From: Phytohabitans sp037414955 | Lineage (GTDB): Bacteria; Actinomycetota; Actinomycetes; Mycobacteriales; Micromonosporaceae | Length of the DNA stretch: 64,000 bases | Direction: 5' to 3' | NCBI GenBank assembly: GCA_037414955.1 | Contig: JBBEWH010000123.1 | Span: 5,075 to 69,074 of the forward strand | Shown: positions 19,202 through 28,357 of the stretch, piece by piece | How the letters are laid out: the number at the start of each line of letters is the position of its first letter | How positions within the stretch are numbered: position 1 is the first letter of the stretch | The notes under the pieces: generated by a model | The model's database searches: none | What the model saw: only the letters and a program-made list of their open reading frames with translations | Told to the model about the DNA's origin: nothing | Program-made: the position numbers and the translations under genes

Positions 19202-21739
19202 ATGCGTCACCGACTGGCCACGACGTACGCCGTCGCGGCGTTGAGCGCCGCGGTCATGGCTGGGTTGTCCTCCGCGGCGCCCCTGCCCGAGCCAGAGGCC
19301 GAGGACCCTCCGACCTTCACCGAGCCCTATCGCCCGCAATTCCACTTCACTCCCGAGCGCAACTGGTTGAACGACCCGAACGGACTGGTCTACCACAACG
19401 GTGAATACCACCTGTTCTTCCAGTACAACCCCGACGGCACCGGATGGGGCAACGTCTCATGGGGCCACGCGGTCAGCACGGACCTCGTGCACTGGCAACA
19501 ACTGCCGCTGGCCATCAGTCACGACGACGAGGAGATGGTCTTCTCCGGGAGCGCGGTCGTCGACCACGCGAACACCTCCGGATTCGGTACGACGGGCGAG
19601 CCCGCGATGGTCGCCGTCTACACCAGTGCGGCCAGGGCCGGCGGCAGCCAGACGCAGTCGCTGGCCTACAGCACCGACCGCGGTCGAACGTGGACCAAGT
19701 ACGCGAGCAATCCGGTGCTCGACATCGGCTCAGGCGAGTTCCGTGACCCAAAGGTGCAGTGGTACGAGCCAACCAGAAGTTGGCTCATGGCCTTGGTCTT
19801 GGCCGCCGATCGCAAGGTGCGCTTCTACTCCTCAAAGGACCTGAAGTCCTGGACGCACCTCAGCGACTTCGGCCCGGCCGGCGCGGCCGGCGGCGTCTGG
19901 GAGTGCCCAGACCTGTTCCCGCTACCGGTGGACGGCAATACCGACAAGCGAAAGTGGGTGCTGACCGTCAGCTTGAGCCCCGGTGGTATCCAGGGCGGCT
20001 CGGCGACCCAGTATTTCGTGGGCGACTTCGACGGCAGGACGTTCACCCCGGACGACGATGGCTCCTACACGCCACCCGGCGGCGCTGTGCTGCAGGCCTT
20101 CGAAGCGACGGACTTCGCTAGCTGGACGGCGACAGGCACCGCGTTCGGTCCCGGTCCGTCGGCTGGGGGTTGGCAGAACCAGCACGGGGTCACCGGTTTC
20201 TACGGCCAGCGCCTGGCCAACAGCTTCCACGGCGGCGACGCCCCGACCGGCACCCTCACCTCGCCGCCGTTCACAGCACGCAAGCCGTACCTCAACTTCG
20301 TCGTCGGCGGTGGCAAACACCCGCACAACCCAGACGCGGTGGCGCAAGCCCCGCCACCTACCGGCACTCTCCTCGCCGACTTCGAGGGCGGCTACGGCGA
20401 CTGGACGGTGACCGGCCGAGCGTTCGGCGCTGCCCCCGCCACCGGCACGCTGCCCGGCCAACAGCAAGTGTCCGGCTGGCTGGGCAACGGCCTGGTCAAC
20501 ACGTACGTCGAGGGCGACTCGACGGTCGGTACGTTGGCCTCGCCGGCCTTCACCATCGACCAGGCGTACCTCAATTTCCTCATCGCCGGCGGCTACCACC
20601 CGATGAGCCTGGGCAACCCGACGGCGGCCAACCTCGTCGTCGACGGGAAGGTGGTGCGCACGGCCACCGGCAATGACTCCGAGGCGCTGAACTGGGCCAG
20701 CTGGGACGTGCGCGACCTGGCCGGCAAGACAGCCCGGATCGAGGTCGTCGACGCCAACACCGGCAGCTGGGGCCACATCAACCTCGACCACGTCGTGCTC
20801 TCCGACACCCGGGCCAGGCCCGTCTCCACGGAAACCTCGGTCAACCTGCTTGTCGACGGCGCCATCGTACAGAGCGTCACCGGGCCCAACAGTGGCGTGC
20901 TCGACTGGGCCCACTTCGACCTGCGGCCCTATCGGGGCAGGCAGGTCCGCATCCAGCTGGTGGACAACAACACCGGCGGCTGGGGCCACATCATGGCAGA
21001 CCATTTCGTCGCCGCCGACACGCCCGCACGTTCGGTTCTCGAGCGTGCGAGCTGGGTCGACCACGGCAAGGACTACTACGCCGCCATCTCCTTCGACAGC
21101 GCGCCCGACGGCAAGCGGTACATGATCGGCTGGATGAACAACTGGCAGTACGCCGGGATCATCCCCACCTCCAGGTGGCGGGGGGCGATGAGCGTGCCGC
21201 GCGAGATGGGCCTGCGCACCATCGGCGGCGAGCTACGCCTGGTCCAGCAGCCGGTGCCCGGCCTGAACCAGCTGCGCCACGGCCCACCGGTCACGGCGCA
21301 AAACCTGACCATCCCCGCGGATTCCCCGTCGCCGATCGCCCGCGGCCGTGCCGTGGAGATCGAGGCGACCTTCTCGGTGGGTGATGCGGAGCGGTTCGGG
21401 ATCAAGGTCCACACCGGAGCGGGCCAGGAAACAGTCATCGGGTACGACCGACGGACCAGGCAGGTGTATGTTGACCGCTCCCGGTCCGGCGCCGTCGACT
21501 TCAGCCGGGACTTCGCCGGTGTGCATCGCGCACCGCTGGAAGCCCAGAACGGCAAGGTGACGCTGCGCATCTTGGCGGATTGGTCCTCTGTGGAGGTTTT
21601 CGGCGGCCAGGGGCAGGCCGTGATCACTGATCAAGTGTTCCCCGGCGCGGCCGGCGATGGCGTGCAGGTCTTCGCCGAGCGGGGATCCGTTCGGCTGGAC
21701 AGGCTCCAGCTCTGGCAGCTTCGCTCGTACCGGAACTGA
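19202..21739 (+). CDS. secreted GH32 fructan hydrolase with nested insert
   Basis: An 845-residue protein: signal peptide (MRHRLATTYAVAALSAAVMA), then GH32 propeller motifs NDPNG (nucleophile Asp58), RDPKV (Asp182) and WECPDLF (acid/base Glu234). After about residue 294 the propeller is interrupted by some 320 residues of two related beta-sandwich modules. It resumes at about residue 615 with YYAAISFDS and GWMNNWQYA and ends with the usual GH32 C-terminal sandwich (VEVFGGQGQAVITDQVFP). It should release fructose or fructo-oligosaccharides from levan or inulin outside the cell. The insert may bind polysaccharide. GGAGG just before ATG 19202 decides the start. Regulation by the divergent LacI is likely. 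Confidence 0.85.
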   Translation: MRHRLATTYAVAALSAAVMAGLSSAAPLPEPEAEDPPTFTEPYRPQFHFTPERNWLNDPNGLVYHNGEYHLFFQYNPDGTGWGNVSWGHAVSTDLVHWQQLPLAISHDDEEMVFSGSAVVDHANTSGFGTTGEPAMVAVYTSAARAGGSQTQSLAYSTDRGRTWTKYASNPVLDIGSGEFRDPKVQWYEPTRSWLMALVLAADRKVRFYSSKDLKSWTHLSDFGPAGAAGGVWECPDLFPLPVDGNTDKRKWVLTVSLSPGGIQGGSATQYFVGDFDGRTFTPDDDGSYTPPGGAVLQAFEATDFASWTATGTAFGPGPSAGGWQNQHGVTGFYGQRLANSFHGGDAPTGTLTSPPFTARKPYLNFVVGGGKHPHNPDAVAQAPPPTGTLLADFEGGYGDWTVTGRAFGAAPATGTLPGQQQVSGWLGNGLVNTYVEGDSTVGTLASPAFTIDQAYLNFLIAGGYHPMSLGNPTAANLVVDGKVVRTATGNDSEALNWASWDVRDLAGKTARIEVVDANTGSWGHINLDHVVLSDTRARPVSTETSVNLLVDGAIVQSVTGPNSGVLDWAHFDLRPYRGRQVRIQLVDNNTGGWGHIMADHFVAADTPARSVLERASWVDHGKDYYAAISFDSAPDGKRYMIGWMNNWQYAGIIPTSRWRGAMSVPREMGLRTIGGELRLVQQPVPGLNQLRHGPPVTAQNLTIPADSPSPIARGRAVEIEATFSVGDAERFGIKVHTGAGQETVIGYDRRTRQVYVDRSRSGAVDFSRDFAGVHRAPLEAQNGKVTLRILADWSSVEVFGGQGQAVITDQVFPGAAGDGVQVFAERGSVRLDRLQLWQLRSYRN

Positions 21740-21919
21740 TCCGTGCTCGGCCGGCCAGGTTGCGAGGCGTGTGCTGGGTCACATCGGCGATCTTCGACGC
21801 TGTGACCAGAGCCGATATTCGATTCACTGTGGACGACCGCATCCGGGGCCTTCCCTTGTCCGGTGACCGCCGGTAGCGTCTGCCGCGCACCAAGTAACCA
21901 ATACACGGGGGAGAACTGA

Positions 21920-23551
21920 ATGGGGAACAACAGTCCGCGCCGCCTATTGGCGGCGCTGTTGACGGCTGTCGCCAGCCTAGCGGCGGTCGTGTCCACAGTG
22001 GGTGGTGCGTCACCGGCCGCCGCCGCACCGGGCGGGATGGCGGGTGCACCGCCGGTGTCGTGCGTCGACGACGGCACCAGCGGGCATCGGATCCAGTGGC
22101 TGTACGCCTATGAGCCGGGCACCAGCCGTTTCGCCGAGCGCGAAGCGGACATCCGGGCCGCAGCGTGGGTGGTCGAGCGCAACGTCAACGACAGCGCGCG
22201 CCGCGACGGCGCCGAGCGGTGGCTGCGTTACCACACCTCGCGGAACCGGTACGGGGAGTGCCACATCACCATCCAACATGTGCAGATCCCCACGGGCATG
22301 ACCAACACCGGCGTGTGGAAGGAGACGCTCCGCTCGCTCGGGTACGCCGCCGGCAACCGGATCTACATGGTGGTGTCGGAGAACTTTCGGGGCTGCGCCG
22401 GCGTCGACAACGACAACGTGGGCAACGACAGCACGCCGAGTACCAACAACCTGTACAACCAACGGGCGATCTGGGCCACGTTCGAGCCGGCCTGCTTCAA
22501 CGGACATACCGTGACCCACGAGTTCGCCCACGCGCTCGGTGGTGTACTGCCCAATGCCCCGAACTTCGTCAGGGGCGGGCACTGCAGCGACGGCAACGAG
22601 ACGCTGTGCCAGGTCGACACCCCGACCGCCTGTCCCGACCCGCTGGCGGTGCGGCTGCTGGACTGCAACCGTGACGACTACTTCGCGGTCAACCCGCAGG
22701 GCCCGTACCTGCCGACCCACTTCAACGCCGCCCTGCACAGCCTGTACCTGCAACACGGCGCTTCCGTGCCGGCGATGACCACGATCCCGCCGCTCGCACC
22801 GCAGAACCTGCGCGCGACCGACGTGGAGGGCACCTCGATCGCGCTCTCGTTCCTGCCGAGCATCTCGCCAACGGGCGGCAGCTTCACCGAAGACTTCCAG
22901 CTGCTGCGCGACGGCGCGGTGGTCGCGACGATCCCCGCCTGGCGGCCCACCGTGCGGGTGACCGGGCTGACGCCGGGCAGCACGGCCACGTACACGGTCC
23001 GACACCGGGTGACCGTCGGCGGCACCGTCCGTACCTCGGAGGAATCCCGGCCGCTGACCGTCACCACGGGCAGCGGCACCGCACCGGCCGGCGCGGCCGA
23101 GGCGGGCGCGCTGCTGATGTTCACCAACGACCTGGTGGACAGTAACGGCGCCCACATGGCCATGGACCTGTACAGCTTCTCGGAGAACGACGGCGCCAAC
23201 ATCGTCAACTGGCCCGGCAACGGCAAGATCAACCAGCAGTGGCGGGTGGCCGCGACCGCCCCCGGTAGCACCCACTACACGTTGACCAGCCAGCACAGCC
23301 TCAAGTGTGTCGCCATCGAGGGTGGCGCCGCCGTGGCGGGCGCGTTCGTGGTGCAGCAGACCTGCAACGGGACCCAGTCCCAGCGGTGGACGTTCGCGGT
23401 CCATTCGGACGTGACGTACCAGATCCGGCCCGTCGGAGCGGCCAGCCTGTGCGTACAGTCCAACGGCGCGGGGGCCGGCGCCCGGCTGGCACTGGGTAAC
23501 TGCTCGACCACCGAGCCGTCGCAGCGCTGGACGGCCAACCGGATCGCCTGA
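21920..23551 (+). CDS. secreted zinc metalloprotease with FN3 and ricin lectin
   Basis: A 543-residue protein with a signal peptide (about 34 residues, ending PAAAAPG). The protease domain is about residues 45-280 and contains the zinc motif HEFAHALGG, with His residues near 200 and 204, and several cysteine pairs. A fibronectin type III domain follows at about 290-390 (LAPQNLRATDVEGTSIALSF). The C-terminus is a ricin-type beta-trefoil lectin at about 400-543, with repeated Q-x-W motifs (NQQWRVA, SQRWTFA, SQRWTAN). The lectin probably targets the protease to polysaccharide. The substrate is unknown. Start ATG 21920 follows a GGGGGAGA run. It is a single gene, closed by a GC-rich hairpin. Confidence 0.82.
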   Translation: MGNNSPRRLLAALLTAVASLAAVVSTVGGASPAAAAPGGMAGAPPVSCVDDGTSGHRIQWLYAYEPGTSRFAEREADIRAAAWVVERNVNDSARRDGAERWLRYHTSRNRYGECHITIQHVQIPTGMTNTGVWKETLRSLGYAAGNRIYMVVSENFRGCAGVDNDNVGNDSTPSTNNLYNQRAIWATFEPACFNGHTVTHEFAHALGGVLPNAPNFVRGGHCSDGNETLCQVDTPTACPDPLAVRLLDCNRDDYFAVNPQGPYLPTHFNAALHSLYLQHGASVPAMTTIPPLAPQNLRATDVEGTSIALSFLPSISPTGGSFTEDFQLLRDGAVVATIPAWRPTVRVTGLTPGSTATYTVRHRVTVGGTVRTSEESRPLTVTTGSGTAPAGAAEAGALLMFTNDLVDSNGAHMAMDLYSFSENDGANIVNWPGNGKINQQWRVAATAPGSTHYTLTSQHSLKCVAIEGGAAVAGAFVVQQTCNGTQSQRWTFAVHSDVTYQIRPVGAASLCVQSNGAGAGARLALGNCSTTEPSQRWTANRIA

Positions 23552-23572
23552 CCATCAACACAAGCAGTGACG

Positions 23573-23604
23573 CGCCGCGGCCGTGGAAAACACCGGCCGC
23601 GGCG
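23573..23604 (+). terminator. GC-rich hairpin after the metalloprotease
   Basis: 10-bp perfect arms CGCCGCGGCC / GGCCGCGGCG around a 12-nt A-rich loop, starting 22 bp after the stop codon. Confidence 0.65.
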
Positions 23605-23609
23605 TACTG

Positions 23610-24158
23610 TCAGGTCGTCCCCTTGTCCTGCAAGCCGAGCTCGGCCGGGTAGCTGTCGAAGCGTTTCAGGTCGAGGTCGCGTACGGCCGCGGCCCATGGG
23701 TTATGCGTGGCCATGTGGACGAGGTGCTCGAAGTGGGACAGGTACGTCTGGCCGCGCCGAGCGCGCTCGGCGAGGATGTAGGGCTCCAGGACGCGCCAGG
23801 CCTGCCGTGAGCGGTAGCTCACGGTCCCCATCAGAAGCCTCGGATCGACCGCCGCGAACGCAAGCATCTGACCCAGGCTTGTAGTAAAGAGACAGCCGCG
23901 TCACGTGGTAGCGCGCCTCGGTCGGCAGGTCGCTGACGGCGACAGCGGGCGGGTAGCGGGCGGTCAGCTCGTTGAGCCGAAGTCCTCGGCGCGCAGGAAC
24001 TCGTCGCTGGACCGGTCCCGGGTCAGCAGCTCGATCGCGACGAGGGTGTGGTTGGCGCTCTGCGCCGAGCGCAGCTGGCGTACCGCGAACACAACCGTGA
24101 CGACGACCGCGACGGCAGAGCCGGCCGCTGCCACGACGTTTGCCAGCTCAGATATCAC
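23610..24158 (-). pseudogene. DUF4760-like membrane protein, frameshifted
   Basis: The start (MISELANVVAAAGSAVAVVV, a membrane anchor, ATG 24158), a middle piece (TRLSLYYK near 23900) and the end (LAFAAVDPRLL and WRVLEPYILAERARRGQTYL to the stop at 23610) are in different frames, with breaks near 23985 and 23880. Together they match the layout of small DUF4760-type proteins of about 170 residues: one N-terminal membrane helix and a helical cytoplasmic part. The family call is tentative; the frameshifts are clear. Confidence 0.55.
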
Positions 24159-24236
24159 AGGGCCCGAGGGTAGCGGGTCGATGCGAGCGCGGGCACCGGC
24201 TCCTCCCGGTCTTGAACGGCGCGGCGTTGGTCCGGG

Positions 24237-24545
24237 TTAGGCTCGCCGCGCCGGTGGCACCGACAGGGCGGTGGTGATGGTGCCGCGTGACGACGGGGCA
24301 GAGCGCGGGGCGCCGTCGGTGAAGCGGACGATCAGGTGGAACGTGTACGTCGTCCCGGCCAGAGCCCGGTGAGCTCGACAGGTAATTGACGGACCGGTAC
24401 TCGCCCGGATCTGACGCCCAGAACAGGGGCCGTCCAACGCCATAACGCAGCTCAACCGGCATTCAAGCCGGTTTCGTTGGCCTCGAACTCCACCGACATC
24501 CGCCCCACCCAGAGTTCGGCAGAACTAGGCAACCCGGCGACGATC
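24237..24545 (-). pseudogene. C-terminal remnant, unknown family
   Basis: Three consecutive frames carry sensible coding sequence: WVGRMSVEFEANETG, then ELRYGVGRPLFWASDPGEYR, then AGTTYTFHLIVRFTDG with a C-terminal tail ending ALSVPPARRA. Two frameshifts separate them. The last part looks like a beta-sandwich strand pair, but I cannot name the family. It fills the space between the DUF4760-like pseudogene and the tRNA terminator. Confidence 0.35.
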
Positions 24546-24613
24546 AACCAAACCGTACAGCCGTACGGGCAAAATTAGGTGTCACGACACCACAAAAATT
24601 CGTCAAACTCAAC

Positions 24614-24639
24614 AAAAAAGGCCAGCTGAGCTGGCCTTT
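24614..24639 (-). terminator. intrinsic terminator of tRNA-Pro
   Basis: On the minus strand, 11-bp perfect arms (AAAGGCCAGCT / AGCTGGCCTTT) around a single central base are followed by a run of T residues. It starts eight bases after the tRNA 3' end. One of the few classical T-tract terminators in the window. Confidence 0.85.
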
Positions 24640-24646
24640 CATTAAG

Positions 24647-24720
<74 letters not shown>

Positions 24721-24819
24721 ATGCTCCTCAACGGACCGCGATCCGCGAGCAGCCGGTACAGCGTAGCGCAGCCACCCCCGTGCCGCGCACTCGCCCCGCC
24801 GCCGAACCGCACACCCGCC

Positions 24820-26199
24820 TCAGCCGTGGGGTTTGCCCCGGCCGCCTGGTCCTTGGCGCTTGCGGGGGCGTACCGACACCTCCACCGGGCTGCCCTCGAA
24901 GCCGAACTCCTCGCGCAGCTTGCGCTCGACGAACCGCTGGTAGCCCGCGTCCAGCGGCGCCGTCGTGAACAGCACGAACCGCGGTGGCCGGGTGCCCGCC
25001 TGGGTCGCGAACAGCACCCGTGGCGCCCGGCCGCCGCGCACCGGGTGCGGGGTTTCCTGCACGAGCGCGGTCAGCCACTGGTTGAGCTGCCCCGTCGGTA
25101 CCCGGGTCTCCCAGCTCGCCAGCGCGGTGCGCAGCGCCGGCGCCAGCTTGTCGATGGCGCGGCCGGTCTTGGCGGAGACGTTGACCCGGATGGCCCAGGG
25201 CATGCGGCGCAGCTCCCGGTCGATCTCCTTGCCCAGCATGTACCGCCGGTCGTCGTCGACGAGGTCCCACTTGTTGAAGGCGACCACGAGGGCGCGCCCG
25301 GACTCGACGACCATGCCGAGGATGCGCTGGTCCTGCTCGCTGATGGGCTCGCTGGCGTCGAGGAGCACGACGGCGACCTCGGCGGCCTCGATGGCGCCGG
25401 CGGTGCGCAGGCTGGCGTAGTACTCGGTGCCGCTGGCCGTGCCGACCCGCCTGCGCAGGCCGGCGGTGTCGACGAACTGCCAGGTGTCGCCGCCGAGGTC
25501 GACGAGGCTGTCGACCGGGTCGACGGTGGTGCCGGCGACCGCGTCGACGACCGCCCGCTCCTCGCGGGCGAGGCGGTTGAGCAGGCTGGACTTGCCCACG
25601 TTGGGGCGCCCGACGAGGGCGACGCGGCGCGGGCCGCGCGGGCCCGGCTCGCTCTCCGGGGGCGCGGCGGGCAGGGCTTCGAGTATCGCGTCGAGCAGGT
25701 CGCCGGAGCCGCGTCCGTGCAGGGCGGAGACCGGGTACGGCTGGCCGAGGCCGAGCGACCACAGCGACGCCGATTCCAGCTCGATGTTGTTGTTGTCGGC
25801 CTTGTTGGCGACCAGCAGCACCGGCTTGGCGCTGCGGCGCAGCATCTTCACGGCGGCCTCGTCGACGTCGGTGGCGCCGACGGTGGCGTCGACCACGAAC
25901 AGGACCGCGTCGGCGGTGGCGACGGCGGCTTCGGCCTGGGCGGCGATGGCCGCCGCCCGGTCGCGCGCGTCGGGCTCCCAACCGCCGGTGTCGACGACGG
26001 TGAACTGCCGGCCGGCCCACTGCGCGTCGTAGGGCACGCGGTCGCGGGTCACGCCCGGGACGTCCTCGACGACCGCCTGCCGGCGCCCGATGATGCGGTT
26101 GACCAGGGTGGACTTGCCGACGTTGGGTCGGCCGACCACGGCGATGACGGGCAGCGGGCCGGTGACCACCTGGTCCGGCTCGAGGGAGTCGAGACTCAC
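24820..26199 (-). CDS. der: ribosome-biogenesis GTPase Der (EngA)
   Basis: A 459-residue tandem GTPase. Domain 1 has GRPNVGKS at about residues 23-30, DTGGWE and NKAD. Domain 2 has GRPNVGKS again near 197, DTAGLRRR and NKWD. A C-terminal KH-like domain carries basic residues up to the end (RKRQGPGGRGKPHG). It acts in 50S subunit assembly. The start is GTG 26199, overlapping the cmk stop by four bases (GTGA), so translation is coupled. The cmk-der pair is a conserved actinobacterial arrangement. Confidence 0.95.
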   Translation of the reverse strand: MSLDSLEPDQVVTGPLPVIAVVGRPNVGKSTLVNRIIGRRQAVVEDVPGVTRDRVPYDAQWAGRQFTVVDTGGWEPDARDRAAAIAAQAEAAVATADAVLFVVDATVGATDVDEAAVKMLRRSAKPVLLVANKADNNNIELESASLWSLGLGQPYPVSALHGRGSGDLLDAILEALPAAPPESEPGPRGPRRVALVGRPNVGKSSLLNRLAREERAVVDAVAGTTVDPVDSLVDLGGDTWQFVDTAGLRRRVGTASGTEYYASLRTAGAIEAAEVAVVLLDASEPISEQDQRILGMVVESGRALVVAFNKWDLVDDDRRYMLGKEIDRELRRMPWAIRVNVSAKTGRAIDKLAPALRTALASWETRVPTGQLNQWLTALVQETPHPVRGGRAPRVLFATQAGTRPPRFVLFTTAPLDAGYQRFVERKLREEFGFEGSPVEVSVRPRKRQGPGGRGKPHG

Positions 26200-26867
26200 G
26201 CGTCCACCCGTCCGTCGAGCAGGGCGCGCAGGCGGGCCACGACCTCGTCGATGCCCAGCCCGGTGGTGTCCAGCGTCACCGCGTCGTCGGCCCGCTGCAG
26301 CGGGTCCGCGGCGCGGGTCGAGTCGAGCTGGTCACGGCGGTGCAGGTCGGCGGCGGTCGCCGCCACGTCGGCCGCGTTCTCCGCGCTGCGGCGGCGGGCG
26401 CGCGCGTCGGCGGACGCGGTCAGGTATACCTTCAGGTCCGCGTCGGGCGCCACGACGGTGCCGATGTCGCGGCCCTCGACGACGATGCGGCCGGCCTCGG
26501 CGATGAGCTTGCGCTGCTGCGCGACCAGGAGCTGGCGTACCCACGGCACGGCCGCCACCGCGGACACCGCGCCGGTCACCTCCGGTCCCCGGATGGGGCC
26601 GTCGACGGCGGCGCCGTCGACCGTGACCCGCGGCGCGGTGGGGTCGGTGTCGATCTCCAGGTCGATCTCGCCGGCGACCTTGGCGACCCCCTCGGCGTCC
26701 TGCGCGTCGACGCCGGAGTTGAGCACCGCCCAGGTGACCGCCCGGTACATGGCGCCGGTGTCCAGATAGCGCGCGCCCAGTGCCTGGGCGAGTCGCCGGG
26801 AAACGGTGGACTTGCCCGAACCGGACGGGCCGTCCACGGCGACCACACAACGCCCGGAACCCACCAT
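26196..26867 (-). CDS. cmk: cytidylate kinase
   Basis: About 223 residues. P-loop DGPSGSGKSTVSRRLA at the N-terminus, then LDTGAMYRAVTW for nucleotide binding, VEGRDIGTVVAPDA, and the lid region ARARRRSAE. It phosphorylates CMP and dCMP with ATP. The start is chosen at ATG 26867, or GTG 26870, because AGGAGG lies just upstream; the frame is open further up without a ribosome site. Four-base overlap with der. Confidence 0.93.
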   Translation of the reverse strand: MVGSGRCVVAVDGPSGSGKSTVSRRLAQALGARYLDTGAMYRAVTWAVLNSGVDAQDAEGVAKVAGEIDLEIDTDPTAPRVTVDGAAVDGPIRGPEVTGAVSAVAAVPWVRQLLVAQQRKLIAEAGRIVVEGRDIGTVVAPDADLKVYLTASADARARRRSAENAADVAATAADLHRRDQLDSTRAADPLQRADDAVTLDTTGLGIDEVVARLRALLDGRVDA

Positions 26868-26961
26868 CACCGTCACCACGCCTCCTAGTAACCACCCCGA
26901 CTCCATAATCATGCCCGGTCGCCTTCTCCGCCTCACGGCCGACCTTGAGTAAAGTGCTCGC

Positions 26962-28017
26962 ATGTCGTCGGTCGCGCGGTTCCTGCGCTCTCGCCGGCGG
27001 CAGGTGATCCTCGCTGTGCTGCTGGCCGTCGCGGGGATCGCGGCCCTGGTCAGCGGCTCGTATGTGGCGGGTTACGGCCAGGAGATCATGGTCAACGTGG
27101 GCGCCAGCCTGCTCATGGTGGCGCTGTCGTTCGTGGTGTTCGACCCGATCTTCGAAGACATGCGCCGCAACGCCGTCGAGGAGCACCGCACACTCAACCA
27201 CGAGCAGCTGGTCGGCAACATCGCCACCGCGGCGGTCGAGGTCGACATCCTGGAGACCTGGACCGGCCTGCTGGAGGACCGGCACCGGGAGCGCTTCCTC
27301 GACGCGGTGACCACCGCGCTGCGGCGCGGCGTCGAGGTCCGGGTGCTGCTGCTCGACCCCGAGTCGTCCGCCGCCGAGCAGCGCGCGGAGGAGCTGCACC
27401 ACACCCAGGTGCCGCTTTTGATCATGGACAACCTGCGCCATCTGTACCATCTGCGCCGCGGGCTCGACCCGCTGGTCGCGCGGCAGCTCCAGGTCCGGGT
27501 GTACGACGCGTCGCCGTCCATCCAGCTCTACCGGTGGGACGACAAGGCGTTCATCTCGTTCTTCCCGGTGGGGGTGCGCGCCTACGACGCCCGGCAGATC
27601 GAGGCGTTCATGTCCAGCCCGCTGGGGGAGTTCGTCGCCAGCCGGTTCGAGGACCTGTGGAACGAGTCGACCACCCGCCGCCTCGACGACTTCATGACGC
27701 TGGCGCTGACCGTGCGGCTCGGCACGGCGGACCTGGCCAGCAGCCAGGCCCACTTCGTGCGGCTCGACGGCGACTGCTTCGTCGACGGCTCGGCGCTGCT
27801 CGACCACCTCACCGACCACGGCGCGCGGCAGCTGAGCCTCGCGGTGGCGGGCGCCCGCGAGGGGATCTTCGACCTCGCGCGCCTCGACCAGCACGATCCG
27901 GCGCGCCGGGCCACCGTGATCGCGCTGTTCGACGCCAAGTACGGCACCGGTCACGAACAACACGTCATCCTGCGCCTCGTGCCGCGCGCGGCGGGTGGGG
28001 CGGCGCTGGCACACTAA
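26962..28017 (+). CDS. membrane-anchored PLD-like hypothetical protein
   Basis: A 351-residue protein with two N-terminal membrane helices (VILAVLLAVAGIAALVSG; IMVNVGASLLMVALSFVVF). A soluble domain follows that has the alternating strand-helix pattern of phospholipase D-like proteins (VDILETWTGLLEDRHR, RRGVEVRVLLLDPES, RQLQVRVYDASPS). No HxK(x)4D catalytic motif is seen, so it may bind rather than cleave phosphodiesters. The topology resembles predicted sensor or effector proteins with a 2TM anchor, but function is unknown. It is divergent from cmk and immediately precedes the csaA-like gene. Confidence 0.65.
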   Translation: MSSVARFLRSRRRQVILAVLLAVAGIAALVSGSYVAGYGQEIMVNVGASLLMVALSFVVFDPIFEDMRRNAVEEHRTLNHEQLVGNIATAAVEVDILETWTGLLEDRHRERFLDAVTTALRRGVEVRVLLLDPESSAAEQRAEELHHTQVPLLIMDNLRHLYHLRRGLDPLVARQLQVRVYDASPSIQLYRWDDKAFISFFPVGVRAYDARQIEAFMSSPLGEFVASRFEDLWNESTTRRLDDFMTLALTVRLGTADLASSQAHFVRLDGDCFVDGSALLDHLTDHGARQLSLAVAGAREGIFDLARLDQHDPARRATVIALFDAKYGTGHEQHVILRLVPRAAGGAALAH

Positions 28018-28021
28018 GGGC

Positions 28022-28357
28022 GTGTCCATCCAATATGAAGACTTCACCAAAGTGGAGATACTCGCCGGGCGGATCGTCAAGGTCGAAGAGTTCCCCCGGG
28101 CGCGCACGCCCAGCTACAAGGTCCTCGTCGACTTCGGCATGGACATCGGCGAGCGCTGGTCGAGCATGCAGGCCGCCGCGGTGTACCGGCCGGAGGAGCT
28201 GCTCGACACCCTGGTCGTCGGGGTGGTGAACCTGCCGGAGAAGAATATCGCCGGCTTCAAGTCGCAGGCGTTGATCCTCGGGGTACCGGCCGAGGACGGC
28301 AACCTGTCGCTGCTGCGCCCCGACCGCGGGGCGCGGCTCGGCGGCCATGTCTACTGA
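28022..28357 (+). CDS. CsaA-like tRNA-binding domain protein
   Basis: About 111 residues from GTG 28022. A free-standing OB-fold tRNA-binding domain: FTKVEILAGRIVKVEEFPRA, SYKVLVDFGMD, LVVGVVNLPEKNIAGFKSQA and LILGVPAEDGNLSLLRPDR are all characteristic of CsaA/Arc1p-C-type domains. It may act as an export-related chaperone or bind tRNA (family knowledge). It starts 4 bp after the previous gene and overlaps the next by 11 bp, so three genes are probably cotranscribed. Confidence 0.85.
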   Translation: MSIQYEDFTKVEILAGRIVKVEEFPRARTPSYKVLVDFGMDIGERWSSMQAAAVYRPEELLDTLVVGVVNLPEKNIAGFKSQALILGVPAEDGNLSLLRPDRGARLGGHVY

